Shown here piece by piece: positions 1 to 6,325 of a stretch of DNA of 21,634 nucleotides (positions are counted from its first letter, which is position 1; each line of letters opens with the position of its first letter). Made by a program: the position numbers and the translations under genes. This DNA is from Candidatus Eiseniibacteriota bacterium (lineage in GTDB: Bacteria > Eisenbacteria > RBG-16-71-46 > SZUA-252): NCBI GenBank assembly GCA_016880395.1, contig JAEHDN010000308.1:1-21634 (forward strand), in the 5' to 3' direction. The notes beneath the pieces were generated by a model. It saw only the letters and a program-made list of their open reading frames with translations, ran no database searches and was not told the origin of the DNA.

Positions 1-239
1 GAGTCCACCTCGTGCCGGGTGATCCGCCGCGTCCCCACGACCGCGAGAACGGGACCGGTCGTGTCCGGCTGTCCCGGTCTCCATACCTTGGCCCCCGACG
101 CTGTGGATGCACCCGGGCCCTGGGCGGGATGCGGACCCCCGGAGCAGCCCGCGACGACGAGCACGGCGAGAAGCAGAGCGGCCGGCGCGCGGTGCGCTCG
201 TCCGCGGGAGGGAGACGGAATCGCGCGGTCGGACATCAT
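1..239 (-). CDS. Putative lipoprotein, possibly SurA/PrsA-like peptidyl-prolyl isomerase (N-terminal part, runs off window)
   Basis: About 79 residues are visible and the frame stays open to the window edge, so the C-terminus is missing. The ATG at 239-237 overlaps the rplI stop as ATGA, which supports both the start and translational coupling. An Arg-rich n-region is followed by a hydrophobic run (about residues 18-30) and a lipobox VVAGC with Cys at residue 32, typical of a type II signal peptide. A linker rich in Gly, Pro and Ala then leads into GPVLAVVGTRRITRHEVD. That segment resembles the start of the SurA_N/parvulin-associated domain (usually VxARVGxxxITxxE) in periplasmic chaperone-isomerases. 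The lipoprotein call is well supported by what is visible. The isomerase function is inferred from one short motif, and the catalytic domain lies outside the window. Confidence 0.62.
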   Translation of the reverse strand, partial: MMSDRAIPSPSRGRAHRAPAALLLAVLVVAGCSGGPHPAQGPGASTASGAKVWRPGQPDTTGPVLAVVGTRRITRHEVD

Positions 240-679
240 TGGCGGACGACCCACACTTTCACAGGAGCCTCGATGTCCTGGAAGAGGTGGACCGGAACCT
301 CGAACATGCCGAGCGCCTTGAGCGGCTCGGCGAGGCGGATGTTCCGGCGCTCGATCGCGAAACCCTGCGCCTCGAGCCCCTGGTGGATGTCGGCCACGGA
401 CACCGAGCCGTAGAGCTGGTCTTCCTCGCCGACCTGCACGCTGAACTGAAGCGAGACCTGGGCGAGCCGGCTCTTGAGCGCCTCGGCCGCCTGGCGGTGC
501 TTCTGCTCGAGCGAGAGCCGCGCGCGCTCGCGATCACGGAACACGGCCTGGGAGTTCCCCATGGCCTCGATGGCCTTGCGGCGCGGCAGAAGGAAGTTTC
601 GCGCGTAGCCGTCGGCCACCTTGACCGACGCGCCCCGCTTGCCCAGACCGTTGATGTCCTCCAGCAGTATGACGTCCAT
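236..679 (-). CDS. rplI: 50S ribosomal protein L9
   Basis: This is L9 of the large ribosomal subunit, which binds 23S rRNA near the L1 stalk and helps frame maintenance. The 147 residues match the usual length of about 148. The N-terminal domain carries the family signature (MDVILLEDINGLGKRGASV, then VKVADGYARNFLLPRRKA). A charged connecting helix spans about residues 45-75 and a C-terminal domain ends in VKVWVVRQ. The ATG at 679 is preceded by a strong GGGAGG Shine-Dalgarno. It follows the DUF2232 gene by 16 nt and its stop overlaps the next lipoprotein ATG, so it sits inside a cotranscribed rpsF-rpsR-DUF2232-rplI unit. Identification is secure. Confidence 0.98.
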   Translation of the reverse strand: MDVILLEDINGLGKRGASVKVADGYARNFLLPRRKAIEAMGNSQAVFRDRERARLSLEQKHRQAAEALKSRLAQVSLQFSVQVGEEDQLYGSVSVADIHQGLEAQGFAIERRNIRLAEPLKALGMFEVPVHLFQDIEAPVKVWVVRQ

Positions 680-695
680 CGTTCCTCCCTCTCTC

Positions 696-1688
696 CTATC
701 GTTGGTTCCCGCCCCCCTCGCCCCACGGACCGGTCAGGCCCGCCACGGCGCGGCGGCGGAAGTCGTACCACGCGTCGAAGAAGCCGATTCCCAGGAACAC
801 GACCAGCAGCACCGGCAGAAGCGCCACCAGGAACAGCACGGCCAACTGCACGATCCCCTTCACCTCGAATGCGATCCCCATGAACCGGGCCACGGCGAAC
901 CCCTGGATGGTGTACGCGATGGCCAGCGGAAAGGCGATGTTGTAGCCAGCTTCGAGTGCCGGGGTCAGCCGGACCGCGATGAGCCCCAGCGCCAGCGCGG
1001 CCGCCCAGGCCCCTACCGGATGGACCCGCCACGTCGAGAACTCGGCGAAAGCCGGGAACCCGTCCGCGTCCTGGAAGAGAACCGAGGCGAGCCAGCAGTT
1101 GATTGCGAGCACCATCACCCACTTCATCGCGAAGAGCGAGGGCAGGAGCGCGGACCAGATCTTGCCCGTCCGCTCCAGCGCATGCTCGAACTCGACCGCC
1201 GACATGCCGATCGTCTGTGAGACCCGGTACTCGGCCTCGTACCGGCGCAGACTCTCCATCCGCTCGGCCAGGAGGCGGCTCAGCTCGTCCAATCCGCCGA
1301 AGACGAGATAGCCGGCCGCGACGAGGAGCACCGGCGCGGCGGCGACGGCCAGCGTCGTCGATGCGCTCACGCCCCGCCGGGCGCAGGCCGCGAAGCAGAG
1401 GCCCGACCCCGCGAGCACGGCCACGAAGAAGAGCTGCGACGGCTCCGTCACGCCCGCGGCGTAGACCGCGCCCAGCGTGGACGTGGCGGCGAGCAGCCCC
1501 AGCAAGAGCCCCAGGCGCCGCGCGAGCCAGAGCACGCCGACCGGCAGGAGCCCGTAGGCCCAGGGAAGGGGCGCCGGCATGTCGCTCGATGCGACTGCGA
1601 TCATTCCCGCGCCGAGGAGCAGCGCCCCGAGGACGCGGGCCCCTTCGAGCACGGCTGCCGGCCGTGCCGGCTCAGCGGTACTGTTCAC
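696..1688 (-). CDS. DUF2232 (YybS-like) multi-pass membrane protein
   Basis: This 330-residue protein has about eight hydrophobic segments. They include helices near residues 17-35, 42-70, 82-125, 175-205, 220-240, 250-265 and a long one at 285-310. Its size, topology and position between rpsR and rplI match the DUF2232/YybS family, integral membrane proteins of unknown biochemical role found at this locus in many bacteria. The start is GTG at 1688, inside the 3' end of rpsR (17-nt overlap), with no strong Shine-Dalgarno, so coupling to rpsR translation is likely. An internal Met at residue 29 is a possible alternative start but would cut the first helix. A substrate or transport role cannot be read from the sequence. 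Confidence 0.85.
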   Translation of the reverse strand: MNSTAEPARPAAVLEGARVLGALLLGAGMIAVASSDMPAPLPWAYGLLPVGVLWLARRLGLLLGLLAATSTLGAVYAAGVTEPSQLFFVAVLAGSGLCFAACARRGVSASTTLAVAAAPVLLVAAGYLVFGGLDELSRLLAERMESLRRYEAEYRVSQTIGMSAVEFEHALERTGKIWSALLPSLFAMKWVMVLAINCWLASVLFQDADGFPAFAEFSTWRVHPVGAWAAALALGLIAVRLTPALEAGYNIAFPLAIAYTIQGFAVARFMGIAFEVKGIVQLAVLFLVALLPVLLVVFLGIGFFDAWYDFRRRAVAGLTGPWGEGGGNQR

Positions 1689-1914
1689 TGGTGAACGGCA
1701 AGAGCGCCAGGATGCGCGCGCGCTTCACGGCTTCGGTGATCTGGGACTGATGCCGGGCGCACGTCCCGGAGATGCGACGCGGCACGATCTTCCCCCGGTC
1801 CGTGATGAAGCGCGTCAGCCGGCGATCATCCTTGTAATCGATCCGATCCACCTTGTCGAAGCAGAGCTTGCAGAACTTGCGTCGAAACGACCGCGATTCG
1901 CCGTCGCGAGCCAT
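1672..1914 (-). CDS. rpsR: 30S ribosomal protein S18 (zinc-ribbon type)
   Basis: S18 is a small-subunit platform protein that pairs with S6. The 80 residues contain the core RRKFCKLC, IDYKD, RGKIVPRR, the GTCARHQ region and IKRAR-like VKRARILALLPF. Cys15 and Cys18 plus Cys52 and His55 form a C-x2-C...C-x2-H arrangement that looks like the zinc-binding (C+) form of S18; E. coli S18 lacks this set. The ATG at 1914 follows AGGAGG by 6 nt. It lies 45 nt downstream of rpsF with no ssb between them and overlaps the start of the DUF2232 gene. Confidence 0.97.
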   Translation of the reverse strand: MARDGESRSFRRKFCKLCFDKVDRIDYKDDRRLTRFITDRGKIVPRRISGTCARHQSQITEAVKRARILALLPFTSEQYR

Positions 1915-1959
1915 CCGTATCCTCCTCGTTCGGTTTCCGTCGTACCCCGCGGGGCGACG

Positions 1960-2331
1960 CTATTCTCCGGCCGCTGGTGCTGCGGCGGCGGCGGTCTTCT
2001 CGCCTTCGTCGCCCGCCTTCGCGGGCTCTTCCGGCTTCGGGCTCTCCTTGGGAGCGATCACGGTCAGGTGTCGGATCACGCTCTCGTTCAGCCGGAAGCG
2101 GCGGTCCATCTCCGCCACCAGCGTCGGCGGGCTCTTGTGCTTCACGTGAACGTAGGTGCCGTCCCGCCGCTTGCCGATCATGTAGGCGAGCTTGCGCTTG
2201 CCCCAGCGCTGCACCTCGATGACCTCGCCTCCCGCCTGCGCGATCGGCTGCGTCACCCGCTCCATCTCCTCGTTCACTCGTGCCTCCTCGAGGCCCGGAT
2301 CGAAAATGATCGTCGTCTCGTACAGTTTCAT
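1960..2331 (-). CDS. rpsF: 30S ribosomal protein S6
   Basis: S6 binds S18 and the central domain of 16S rRNA. I chose the ATG at 2331 (MKLYETTIIFDP), giving 123 residues, because this is the conserved S6 N-terminus and a GAGGAGA Shine-Dalgarno sits just before it. An in-frame ATG at 2355 would add eight residues and lie inside pth. The ferredoxin-like core includes the VQRWGKRKLAYMI and DGTYVHVKH segments. The C-terminus is an Ala-, Pro- and Glu-rich low-complexity tail from about residue 95 that goes beyond the minimal S6 fold; such tails are common and variable. It lies 7 nt downstream of pth and upstream of rpsR. Confidence 0.97.
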   Translation of the reverse strand: MKLYETTIIFDPGLEEARVNEEMERVTQPIAQAGGEVIEVQRWGKRKLAYMIGKRRDGTYVHVKHKSPPTLVAEMDRRFRLNESVIRHLTVIAPKESPKPEEPAKAGDEGEKTAAAAAPAAGE

Positions 2332-2338
2332 CGTCTCC

Positions 2339-2917
2339 TCACTCGTCCAAGTCATCGCGCCCGAAACGATTCCAGCGGTTCATGGCCTTCGCGAGGCCCT
2401 CCGCCACCGCATCGAACGCGCAATCAGCGGCCGCCTCGATCACCCGCGGCACCGTCTCCCGCTCCGTCTCCGAAAACGGAGCCAGCACGTATTCGGGAAG
2501 GTCCTGCGCGCGCGGCGCCGGTCCCACCCCGATCCGAAGCCGCGGGAACTCCCCCGATCCGGTCGAGGCCAGGATCGACTCGAGCCCCTGGTGCCCTCCG
2601 GATCCGCCGCCGGGACGAATGCGGATCGCTCCCAGCGGCAGGTAGACGTCGTCGTACACCACGAGCAGCTCCGAGAGCACCCAGCCCTCCGCAAGCAGCG
2701 CGCGCATGGCACCGCCACTCCGGTTCATGAATTCCTGCGGCTTCACGAGGGTCACGTCGTGGCGTCCCGCCCGGCCCTTGGCGCGAAGGGCGCCTCCGCT
2801 CCGGGTCCATCCCGTGGCGCGCGCGAGCTTGCCGGCCAGCGCGTCCACAGCGCGGAAGCCCGCGTTGTGGCGCGTGTCGGCGTACTCCGAGCCGGGATTG
2901 CCCAGGCCCACGACCAC
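2339..2917 (-). CDS. pth: Peptidyl-tRNA hydrolase
   Basis: Pth cleaves peptidyl-tRNA released by stalled or drop-off ribosomes, recycling the tRNA in the cytoplasm. The 192 residues are normal length. Visible signatures are VGLGNPGSEYADTRHNAGF with Asn7 and catalytic His17, KPQEFMNRSG with Asn65, VVYDDVYLPLG with Asp89 (equivalent to E. coli Asp93), and the GGGSGGHQGLESI loop. The start is GTG at 2917, preceded by GAGG at 5 nt spacing and 10 nt after the rplY stop. The rplY-pth pairing is very common, and rpsF follows after 7 nt. Confidence 0.97.
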   Translation of the reverse strand: MVVGLGNPGSEYADTRHNAGFRAVDALAGKLARATGWTRSGGALRAKGRAGRHDVTLVKPQEFMNRSGGAMRALLAEGWVLSELLVVYDDVYLPLGAIRIRPGGGSGGHQGLESILASTGSGEFPRLRIGVGPAPRAQDLPEYVLAPFSETERETVPRVIEAAADCAFDAVAEGLAKAMNRWNRFGRDDLDE

Positions 2918-2927
2918 CCGGACCTCG

Positions 2928-3590
2928 TTAACCTTCCTTGCCTCCCGACTCCTCCGTCTCCTTCTTCTCCTTCACCAGCTCCGGCTCGGCCACAGCGACC
3001 TCCTCGGCCGGCTTGGCCTCCTCGAGCACCGTCGGCGGCACCACGGTGGCGATCGTCCGCCCCGCTTCGGTGACGATCGTCACCCGCTCCGCCCTCAGGT
3101 CGCTCACGTGGAGCGAGTCGCCGATGTTGAGCGCGCTGACGTCGATCTCGATCCGCGACGGAATGTCGGTCGGGAGGCACTCCACCTCGACGTCGCGGAG
3201 GAGGTGCTCCAGGATGCCTCCGCCGTCCTTGACGCCGGTCGGTGTGCCGACGAGCACCACCGGGATCTCGACCGTGATCGTCTCGGTGAGCGAGATGTGC
3301 TGGAGATCGAGGTGAAGGATCGTGCCGCCGACCGGATCCCGCTGGATCTCGCGGATGAGCGCCTTGCGATCTCCCGCTCCGTCCCCGTCCACCTTGAGGT
3401 CGACGATGACGTTCGAGCCCTCGGCCCGCTCGATCACGTCCTCGAGGTCCTTCAGCCCCACCGTGAGGGGGATCGGATCTTCACCGCGGCCGTAATAGAC
3501 GGCCGGGATGCTCCCCGCCTGGCGGAGCTTGCGCGCGACGCCCTTGCCGACATTGCTCCGGCGCGCGCCCTTCAGTGCATGCATGGCCAT
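2928..3590 (-). CDS. rplY: 50S ribosomal protein L25/general stress protein Ctc (long form)
   Basis: This is the L25/TL5/CTC family protein that binds 5S rRNA. The 220-residue length marks the two-domain CTC/TL5 form rather than the short E. coli L25. The N-terminal 5S-binding domain covers about residues 1-95 (GKGVARKLRQAGSIPAVYYG, then LILHLDLQHIS-like). A C-terminal beta domain follows (VEIPVVLVGTPTGVKDGGGI, then DIPSRIEIDVSAL). The tail after about residue 185 is rich in Glu, Lys and Ala and probably disordered. The ATG at 3590 has GGAGG about 10 nt upstream; a second Met two codons later is an alternative. It sits 24 nt after prs, the common prs-rplY-pth order. Confidence 0.96.
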   Translation of the reverse strand: MAMHALKGARRSNVGKGVARKLRQAGSIPAVYYGRGEDPIPLTVGLKDLEDVIERAEGSNVIVDLKVDGDGAGDRKALIREIQRDPVGGTILHLDLQHISLTETITVEIPVVLVGTPTGVKDGGGILEHLLRDVEVECLPTDIPSRIEIDVSALNIGDSLHVSDLRAERVTIVTEAGRTIATVVPPTVLEEAKPAEEVAVAEPELVKEKKETEESGGKEG

Positions 3591-3614
3591 GGTGCCGCTA
3601 CCTCCGTTCCGGTC

Positions 3615-4628
3615 TCAAACGAACAGCGAGCTCAGCGATTCTTCGTCATGGATCCGGCGGATCGCTTCGCCGAGCAGCGACGCCACCGAGAGCACGCGGA
3701 TCTTGGCCGGCAGGCTGCCCGGCGTATGCGGAATGCTGTCCGTGATCACGAGCTCCCTCACGTCGGAGTTCGTGATCCGCTCCAGTGCGTCGCCGCAGAG
3801 AACCCCGTGCGTGCAGGCGGCGTAGACCTCCCGGGCGCCCGCCTCCCGGACCGCGCGCGCCGCCTCGACCAGCGTCGAGGCGGTGCTCACGATGTCGTCG
3901 AAGATCACCACGTTCCTGCCTTCGACGTCGCCGATCACGTTCATCATCTCCACCGCATCGGGACGCGGCCGCCGCTTGTCGACGATCGCGAGGTTCCCGC
4001 TCAGGCGCTTCGCGTACGCGCGCGCCATCTTCACGCTGCCGATGTCGGGAGCCACGACCGCGACGTCGGGAATCGCCAGGCGCATGTAGTGATCGACGAG
4101 CACCGGCGCCGCGTAGAGGTGGTCGAAGGGAATGTCGAAGAACCCCTGAATCTGCGCCGAGTGGAGATCCATCGTCATCACGCGATCCGCCCCCGCCGTC
4201 GTGATCAGGTTCGCGACGAGCTTGGCCGTGATCGGGACCCGCGGTTGGTCCTTGCGATCCTGCCGCTGGAATCCGAAATAGGGGATGACCGCCGTGACGC
4301 GCCGCGCTGAGGCGCGGCGCACCGCGTCGATCATCACGAGGAGCTCCATCAGATTCGTCGCCGGGGCGAACGTCGGCTGGACAATGAAGATGTCCGCCCC
4401 GCGGATGTTCTCGTTGATCTTGACGCAGGTCTCGCCGTCCGCGAACTGGTCCACCGTCGCGTCGCCCAGCTCGATGTTCAGGTTGTCGCAGATCGCTGCG
4501 GCCAGTGGCCGGTTCGCGTTCCCCGTGAAGAGGCGCAGGCGCGTTTCCGCGGAGCGCAGCCGCGGCGCTTCCGCTTGTGCCTTGATCGAGGGCGCCGCGC
4601 GTCGATCCGTAGCCAGCTTCACCGTCAT
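3615..4628 (-). CDS. prs: Ribose-phosphate pyrophosphokinase (PRPP synthetase)
   Basis: The enzyme makes PRPP from ribose 5-phosphate and ATP for nucleotide, His and Trp synthesis. The 337 residues show FTGNANRPLA, ADGETCVKINENIRG, PYFGFQRQDRK, the metal/ATP site MDLHSAQIQGFF (His156) and the PRPP-binding loop VVIFDDIVSTAST (about 241-252), all class I. The ATG at 4628 is favoured by GGGAGG at 5 nt spacing; an in-frame start at 4694 falls inside an upstream hairpin. Compared with the usual start just before LxLFxGN, this protein has about 30 extra N-terminal residues of low conservation. It is the first protein gene after tRNA-Gln and a structured spacer, and it could supply PRPP to the UbiA-like enzyme at 6310-7212. 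Confidence 0.97.
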   Translation of the reverse strand: MTVKLATDRRAAPSIKAQAEAPRLRSAETRLRLFTGNANRPLAAAICDNLNIELGDATVDQFADGETCVKINENIRGADIFIVQPTFAPATNLMELLVMIDAVRRASARRVTAVIPYFGFQRQDRKDQPRVPITAKLVANLITTAGADRVMTMDLHSAQIQGFFDIPFDHLYAAPVLVDHYMRLAIPDVAVVAPDIGSVKMARAYAKRLSGNLAIVDKRRPRPDAVEMMNVIGDVEGRNVVIFDDIVSTASTLVEAARAVREAGAREVYAACTHGVLCGDALERITNSDVRELVITDSIPHTPGSLPAKIRVLSVASLLGEAIRRIHDEESLSSLFV

Positions 4629-4845
4629 CGCGTCCTCCCGGGTTCCGAACCTCAAAATGAAAACGACCCAAAGACCGATTGACGACTTCGTCAATCGGGC
4701 CCGATGCGCCGCGCGGCGCTCGACGGACCGGAGGGCAACCCTCCGGGGCCCGTGATCGATGTCACGATGGTCCTGGGTCGATTCCGCGGCCGGCCATCCG
4801 GCCCGCGGGTGAAGACCTAGCTTTCTCCGCCGCCCCTCGGATACG
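4629..4845 (-). other. Structured spacer/leader between tRNA-Gln and prs
   Basis: This 217-bp non-coding stretch holds three perfect inverted repeats. One at 4728-4746 has 8-bp arms (CCGGAGGG/CCCTCCGG) around 3 nt. The second, at 4706-4719, is a 14-nt GC palindrome. The third, at 4675-4698, has 11-bp arms around 2 nt. It could be the 3' trailer of the spoVG-tRNA transcript, the 5' leader of prs, or both. I saw no convincing -35/-10 pair and no recognisable riboswitch core. Confidence 0.6.
4655..4698 (-). terminator. Possible intrinsic terminator or attenuator ahead of prs
   Basis: On the minus strand a stem beginning CCGATTGAC (9 bp with a 6-nt loop, or 11-bp arms around 2 nt) is followed by a T-rich but interrupted stretch (TCTTTGGGTCGTTTTC). 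The tract is less pure than a classical terminator. It would end the tRNA-Gln transcript or attenuate read-through into prs. Confidence 0.3.
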
Positions 4846-4920
4846 TGGTTGGGGCGGGAGGATTCGAACCTCCGAATGGGAGATCCAAAGTCTCCTGGCT
4901 TACCACTTGCCGACGCCCCA
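4846..4920 (-). tRNA. tRNA-Gln (anticodon TTG)
   Basis: The cloverleaf folds completely: acceptor TGGGGCG/CGCCCCA, D arm GGC...GCC, anticodon stem GGAGA/TCTCC with loop CTTTGGA (anticodon TTG, reads CAA), a five-base variable loop, and T arm GGAGG-TTCGAAT-CCTCC. The discriminator is A and CCA is encoded (4846-4848). The length is 72 nt plus CCA. It follows spoVG on the same strand with no evident separate promoter, so processing from a spoVG transcript is plausible. Truncated copies of its 5' part lie immediately upstream. Confidence 0.95.
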
Positions 4921-5003
4921 ACGGAGCCAGAGGAGCGAACCTCCGAATGGGAGATCCAAAGTCTCCTGGCTTACTACTTGCCGACGCCCCAACGGAGCCA
5001 GAG
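4865..5003 (-). repeat. 71-bp tandem direct repeat covering the 5' three-quarters of tRNA-Gln
   Basis: Positions 4865-4935 and 4936-5003 are near-identical with a 71-bp period (about 1.96 copies), and I see one mismatch in the D-loop region. The unit contains the tRNA-Gln 5' acceptor strand, D arm, anticodon arm, variable loop and first half of the T arm, plus a short flank containing CTCTGGCTCCG. A further 9-nt remnant (GTTGGGGCG on the minus strand) lies at 5004-5012. Confidence 0.9.
4936..4991 (-). pseudogene. Truncated tRNA-Gln copy (pseudo-tRNA)
   Basis: This copy is identical to tRNA-Gln from its 5' end through the first four T-loop bases except for one D-loop change (AAGTGG becomes AAGTAG, hitting a conserved G). 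It then breaks off into CTCCTCTGGCTCCG and lacks the 3' T-stem strand, the 3' acceptor strand and CCA, so it cannot form a mature tRNA. The anticodon arm with TTG is intact. It would be transcribed between spoVG and the intact tRNA-Gln. Confidence 0.85.
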
Positions 5004-5016
5004 CGCCCCAACACTT

Positions 5017-5310
5017 CTACAGCGTCGTTCCGATCAGGGAAGACTGCAGCTTCGAGCGCTCCCGCTCGTACTCGTCGAGGATGCGATCCTCGATGAACTT
5101 TCGCGTCTCGTTGTTGATGGGATGCGCCACGTCCTGGTACGTCCCATCGGGGCGTTTCCGGCTCGGCATGGCCACGAACATTCCGTTCGTCCCCTCGATG
5201 ATCTTGAGGCCGCGGATGACGAACGCGTCGTTGAAGGTCATGCTGGCGAACGCTTTCAACTTGTCGTCTTCCCTGAGCGAAATCCGCACTTCAGTGATCT
5301 CGAGTGTCAT
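5017..5310 (-). CDS. spoVG: SpoVG family RNA/DNA-binding regulator
   Basis: SpoVG proteins are small nucleic-acid-binding regulators, first found in Bacillus sporulation but widespread in non-sporulating bacteria. The 97 residues begin MTLEITEVRISL and carry the signatures DDKLKAFASMTFNDAFVIRGLKI, GTNGMFVAMPSRK and DVAHPINNETRKFIEDRIL, which cover the whole family domain. The ATG at 5310 is chosen because the family starts there and GAGGTGG precedes it; an in-frame start 24 codons upstream has no conserved sequence. It lies about 100 nt after ispE, the order also seen in Bacillus (ispE, purR, yabJ, spoVG), and directly before tRNA-Gln. Its targets here are unknown. Confidence 0.95.
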   Translation of the reverse strand: MTLEITEVRISLREDDKLKAFASMTFNDAFVIRGLKIIEGTNGMFVAMPSRKRPDGTYQDVAHPINNETRKFIEDRILDEYERERSKLQSSLIGTTL

Positions 5311-5410
5311 GCGTCTCACCACCTCGAGTTCCGGAGGCCGATCCCTCGGCGTCCCCTGACCCCCCAACCAGGACTCTGGCACTCGCCCGCCGCACCTCCC
5401 CGACCGGACG

Positions 5411-6325
5411 CTACGCGAGAGAAGTCACGACGGCACCACGCTCCAGAGTGCGAACCACTCGAACCTGCGCGCCCCGTCCCGCGACTCCATTCGCGAGCGC
5501 GAGGGCGTCCTCACGAGTGCGCTGGATACCGAAGAGGGTCGAACCGCTCCCGGCAAGCAGCGCCTTCGCCGCGCCGCTGCCGATGAGGGCGTGTCGGAGC
5601 GCGGCGAGTACTGGTAACCCCGGAAGGACAACGTCCTCGAAATCGTTTCGCATCTCGTCCCAAGCTGCGTTCCAATCGCGGCTCACGAGTGCGGACTCGA
5701 GAAACGTAGCGCGATCGTCAAGTTGTGTCAATCCCATTCTGACCCGCCCGTAGGCCCAACTCGTTGAAACAGCGACAGGTGGAGACACGAGCACGATCCA
5801 GAGCGGTTCGATGGGACAAAGTTGTCTCACCCGCTCACCACGGCCGGTCGCACGTGCGGTGCCCCCGCGGAGGAAGAAGGGAACGTCCGATCCGAGGCGC
5901 GCCGCGAGCTCGCGCAGCTCGTCCGCCGCGAGACCCAGGCCGAGCAAGCGATCGGCCCCCACGAGGAATCCGGCGGCGTCGCTGCTCCCGCCGCCGAGTC
6001 CGGCCCCCACCGGGATCCGCTTCACGAGCGTGGCGCGAACGCCGTGCGGGAGGCGCCCACCGGCTCGCTCCACGAGGAGATTCCAGGCCCTGGTCACCAG
6101 GTTCGGCGCCTCACCGGGAATCGGAATTCCTCTCGTCTCGAGGGAGAAGCCGTCCGGTTGCGCCTCGATCGTGATGTCGTCCTCGAGCCCGATCGTCTGG
6201 AGGATGGTGTCGATCTCGTGATATCCGTCCGCGCGTCGGCCGAGGATCCAGAGCCCGAGGTTGATCTTCGCCGGACAGCGGACGCGGAGCGGAGCGGGCG
6301 CTGCCCGTTTCAGGGTCGCGGCCAC
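5411..6325 (-). CDS. ispE: 4-diphosphocytidyl-2-C-methyl-D-erythritol kinase
   Basis: IspE phosphorylates CDP-methylerythritol using ATP in the MEP (non-mevalonate) isoprenoid pathway. The 304 residues fit the GHMP kinase family: CPAKINLGL with Lys20, GRRADGYHEI, the glycine-rich ATP loop PVGAGLGGGSSDAA (about 105-118) with catalytic Asp116, LGSDVPFFL, and C-terminal GSGSTLFGI. The start is taken as GTG at 6325, inside the end of the ubiA-like gene (16-nt overlap), because the conserved core begins about 15 residues later; no clear Shine-Dalgarno is visible, suggesting coupling. The same frame stays open far upstream but there it is a shadow of ubiA. Codons for about residues 168-242 are clearly less GC-biased than the rest. 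Confidence 0.95.
   Translation of the reverse strand: MAATLKRAAPAPLRVRCPAKINLGLWILGRRADGYHEIDTILQTIGLEDDITIEAQPDGFSLETRGIPIPGEAPNLVTRAWNLLVERAGGRLPHGVRATLVKRIPVGAGLGGGSSDAAGFLVGADRLLGLGLAADELRELAARLGSDVPFFLRGGTARATGRGERVRQLCPIEPLWIVLVSPPVAVSTSWAYGRVRMGLTQLDDRATFLESALVSRDWNAAWDEMRNDFEDVVLPGLPVLAALRHALIGSGAAKALLAGSGSTLFGIQRTREDALALANGVAGRGAQVRVVRTLERGAVVTSLA

Noticed and set aside
2706..4310. Plus-strand open frame opposite pth, rplY and prs
   Set aside because: Composition (Asp, Val, Arg, His rich) is that of a reverse-frame shadow; the opposite strand encodes clear proteins.
4629..4845. PRPP/ykkC-type or other known riboswitch before prs
   Set aside because: The inverted repeats are simple hairpins, and I could not recognise any conserved riboswitch core sequence.
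4865..5003. CRISPR-like or transposon direct repeat
   Set aside because: There are only two near-identical units, adjacent and without unique spacers, and the unit is tRNA sequence. No cas or transposase genes are nearby.
4817..5014. Short ORFs with repeated peptides across the tRNA-Gln region
   Set aside because: The peptide repeat comes from the 71-bp tRNA duplication, not from a protein.
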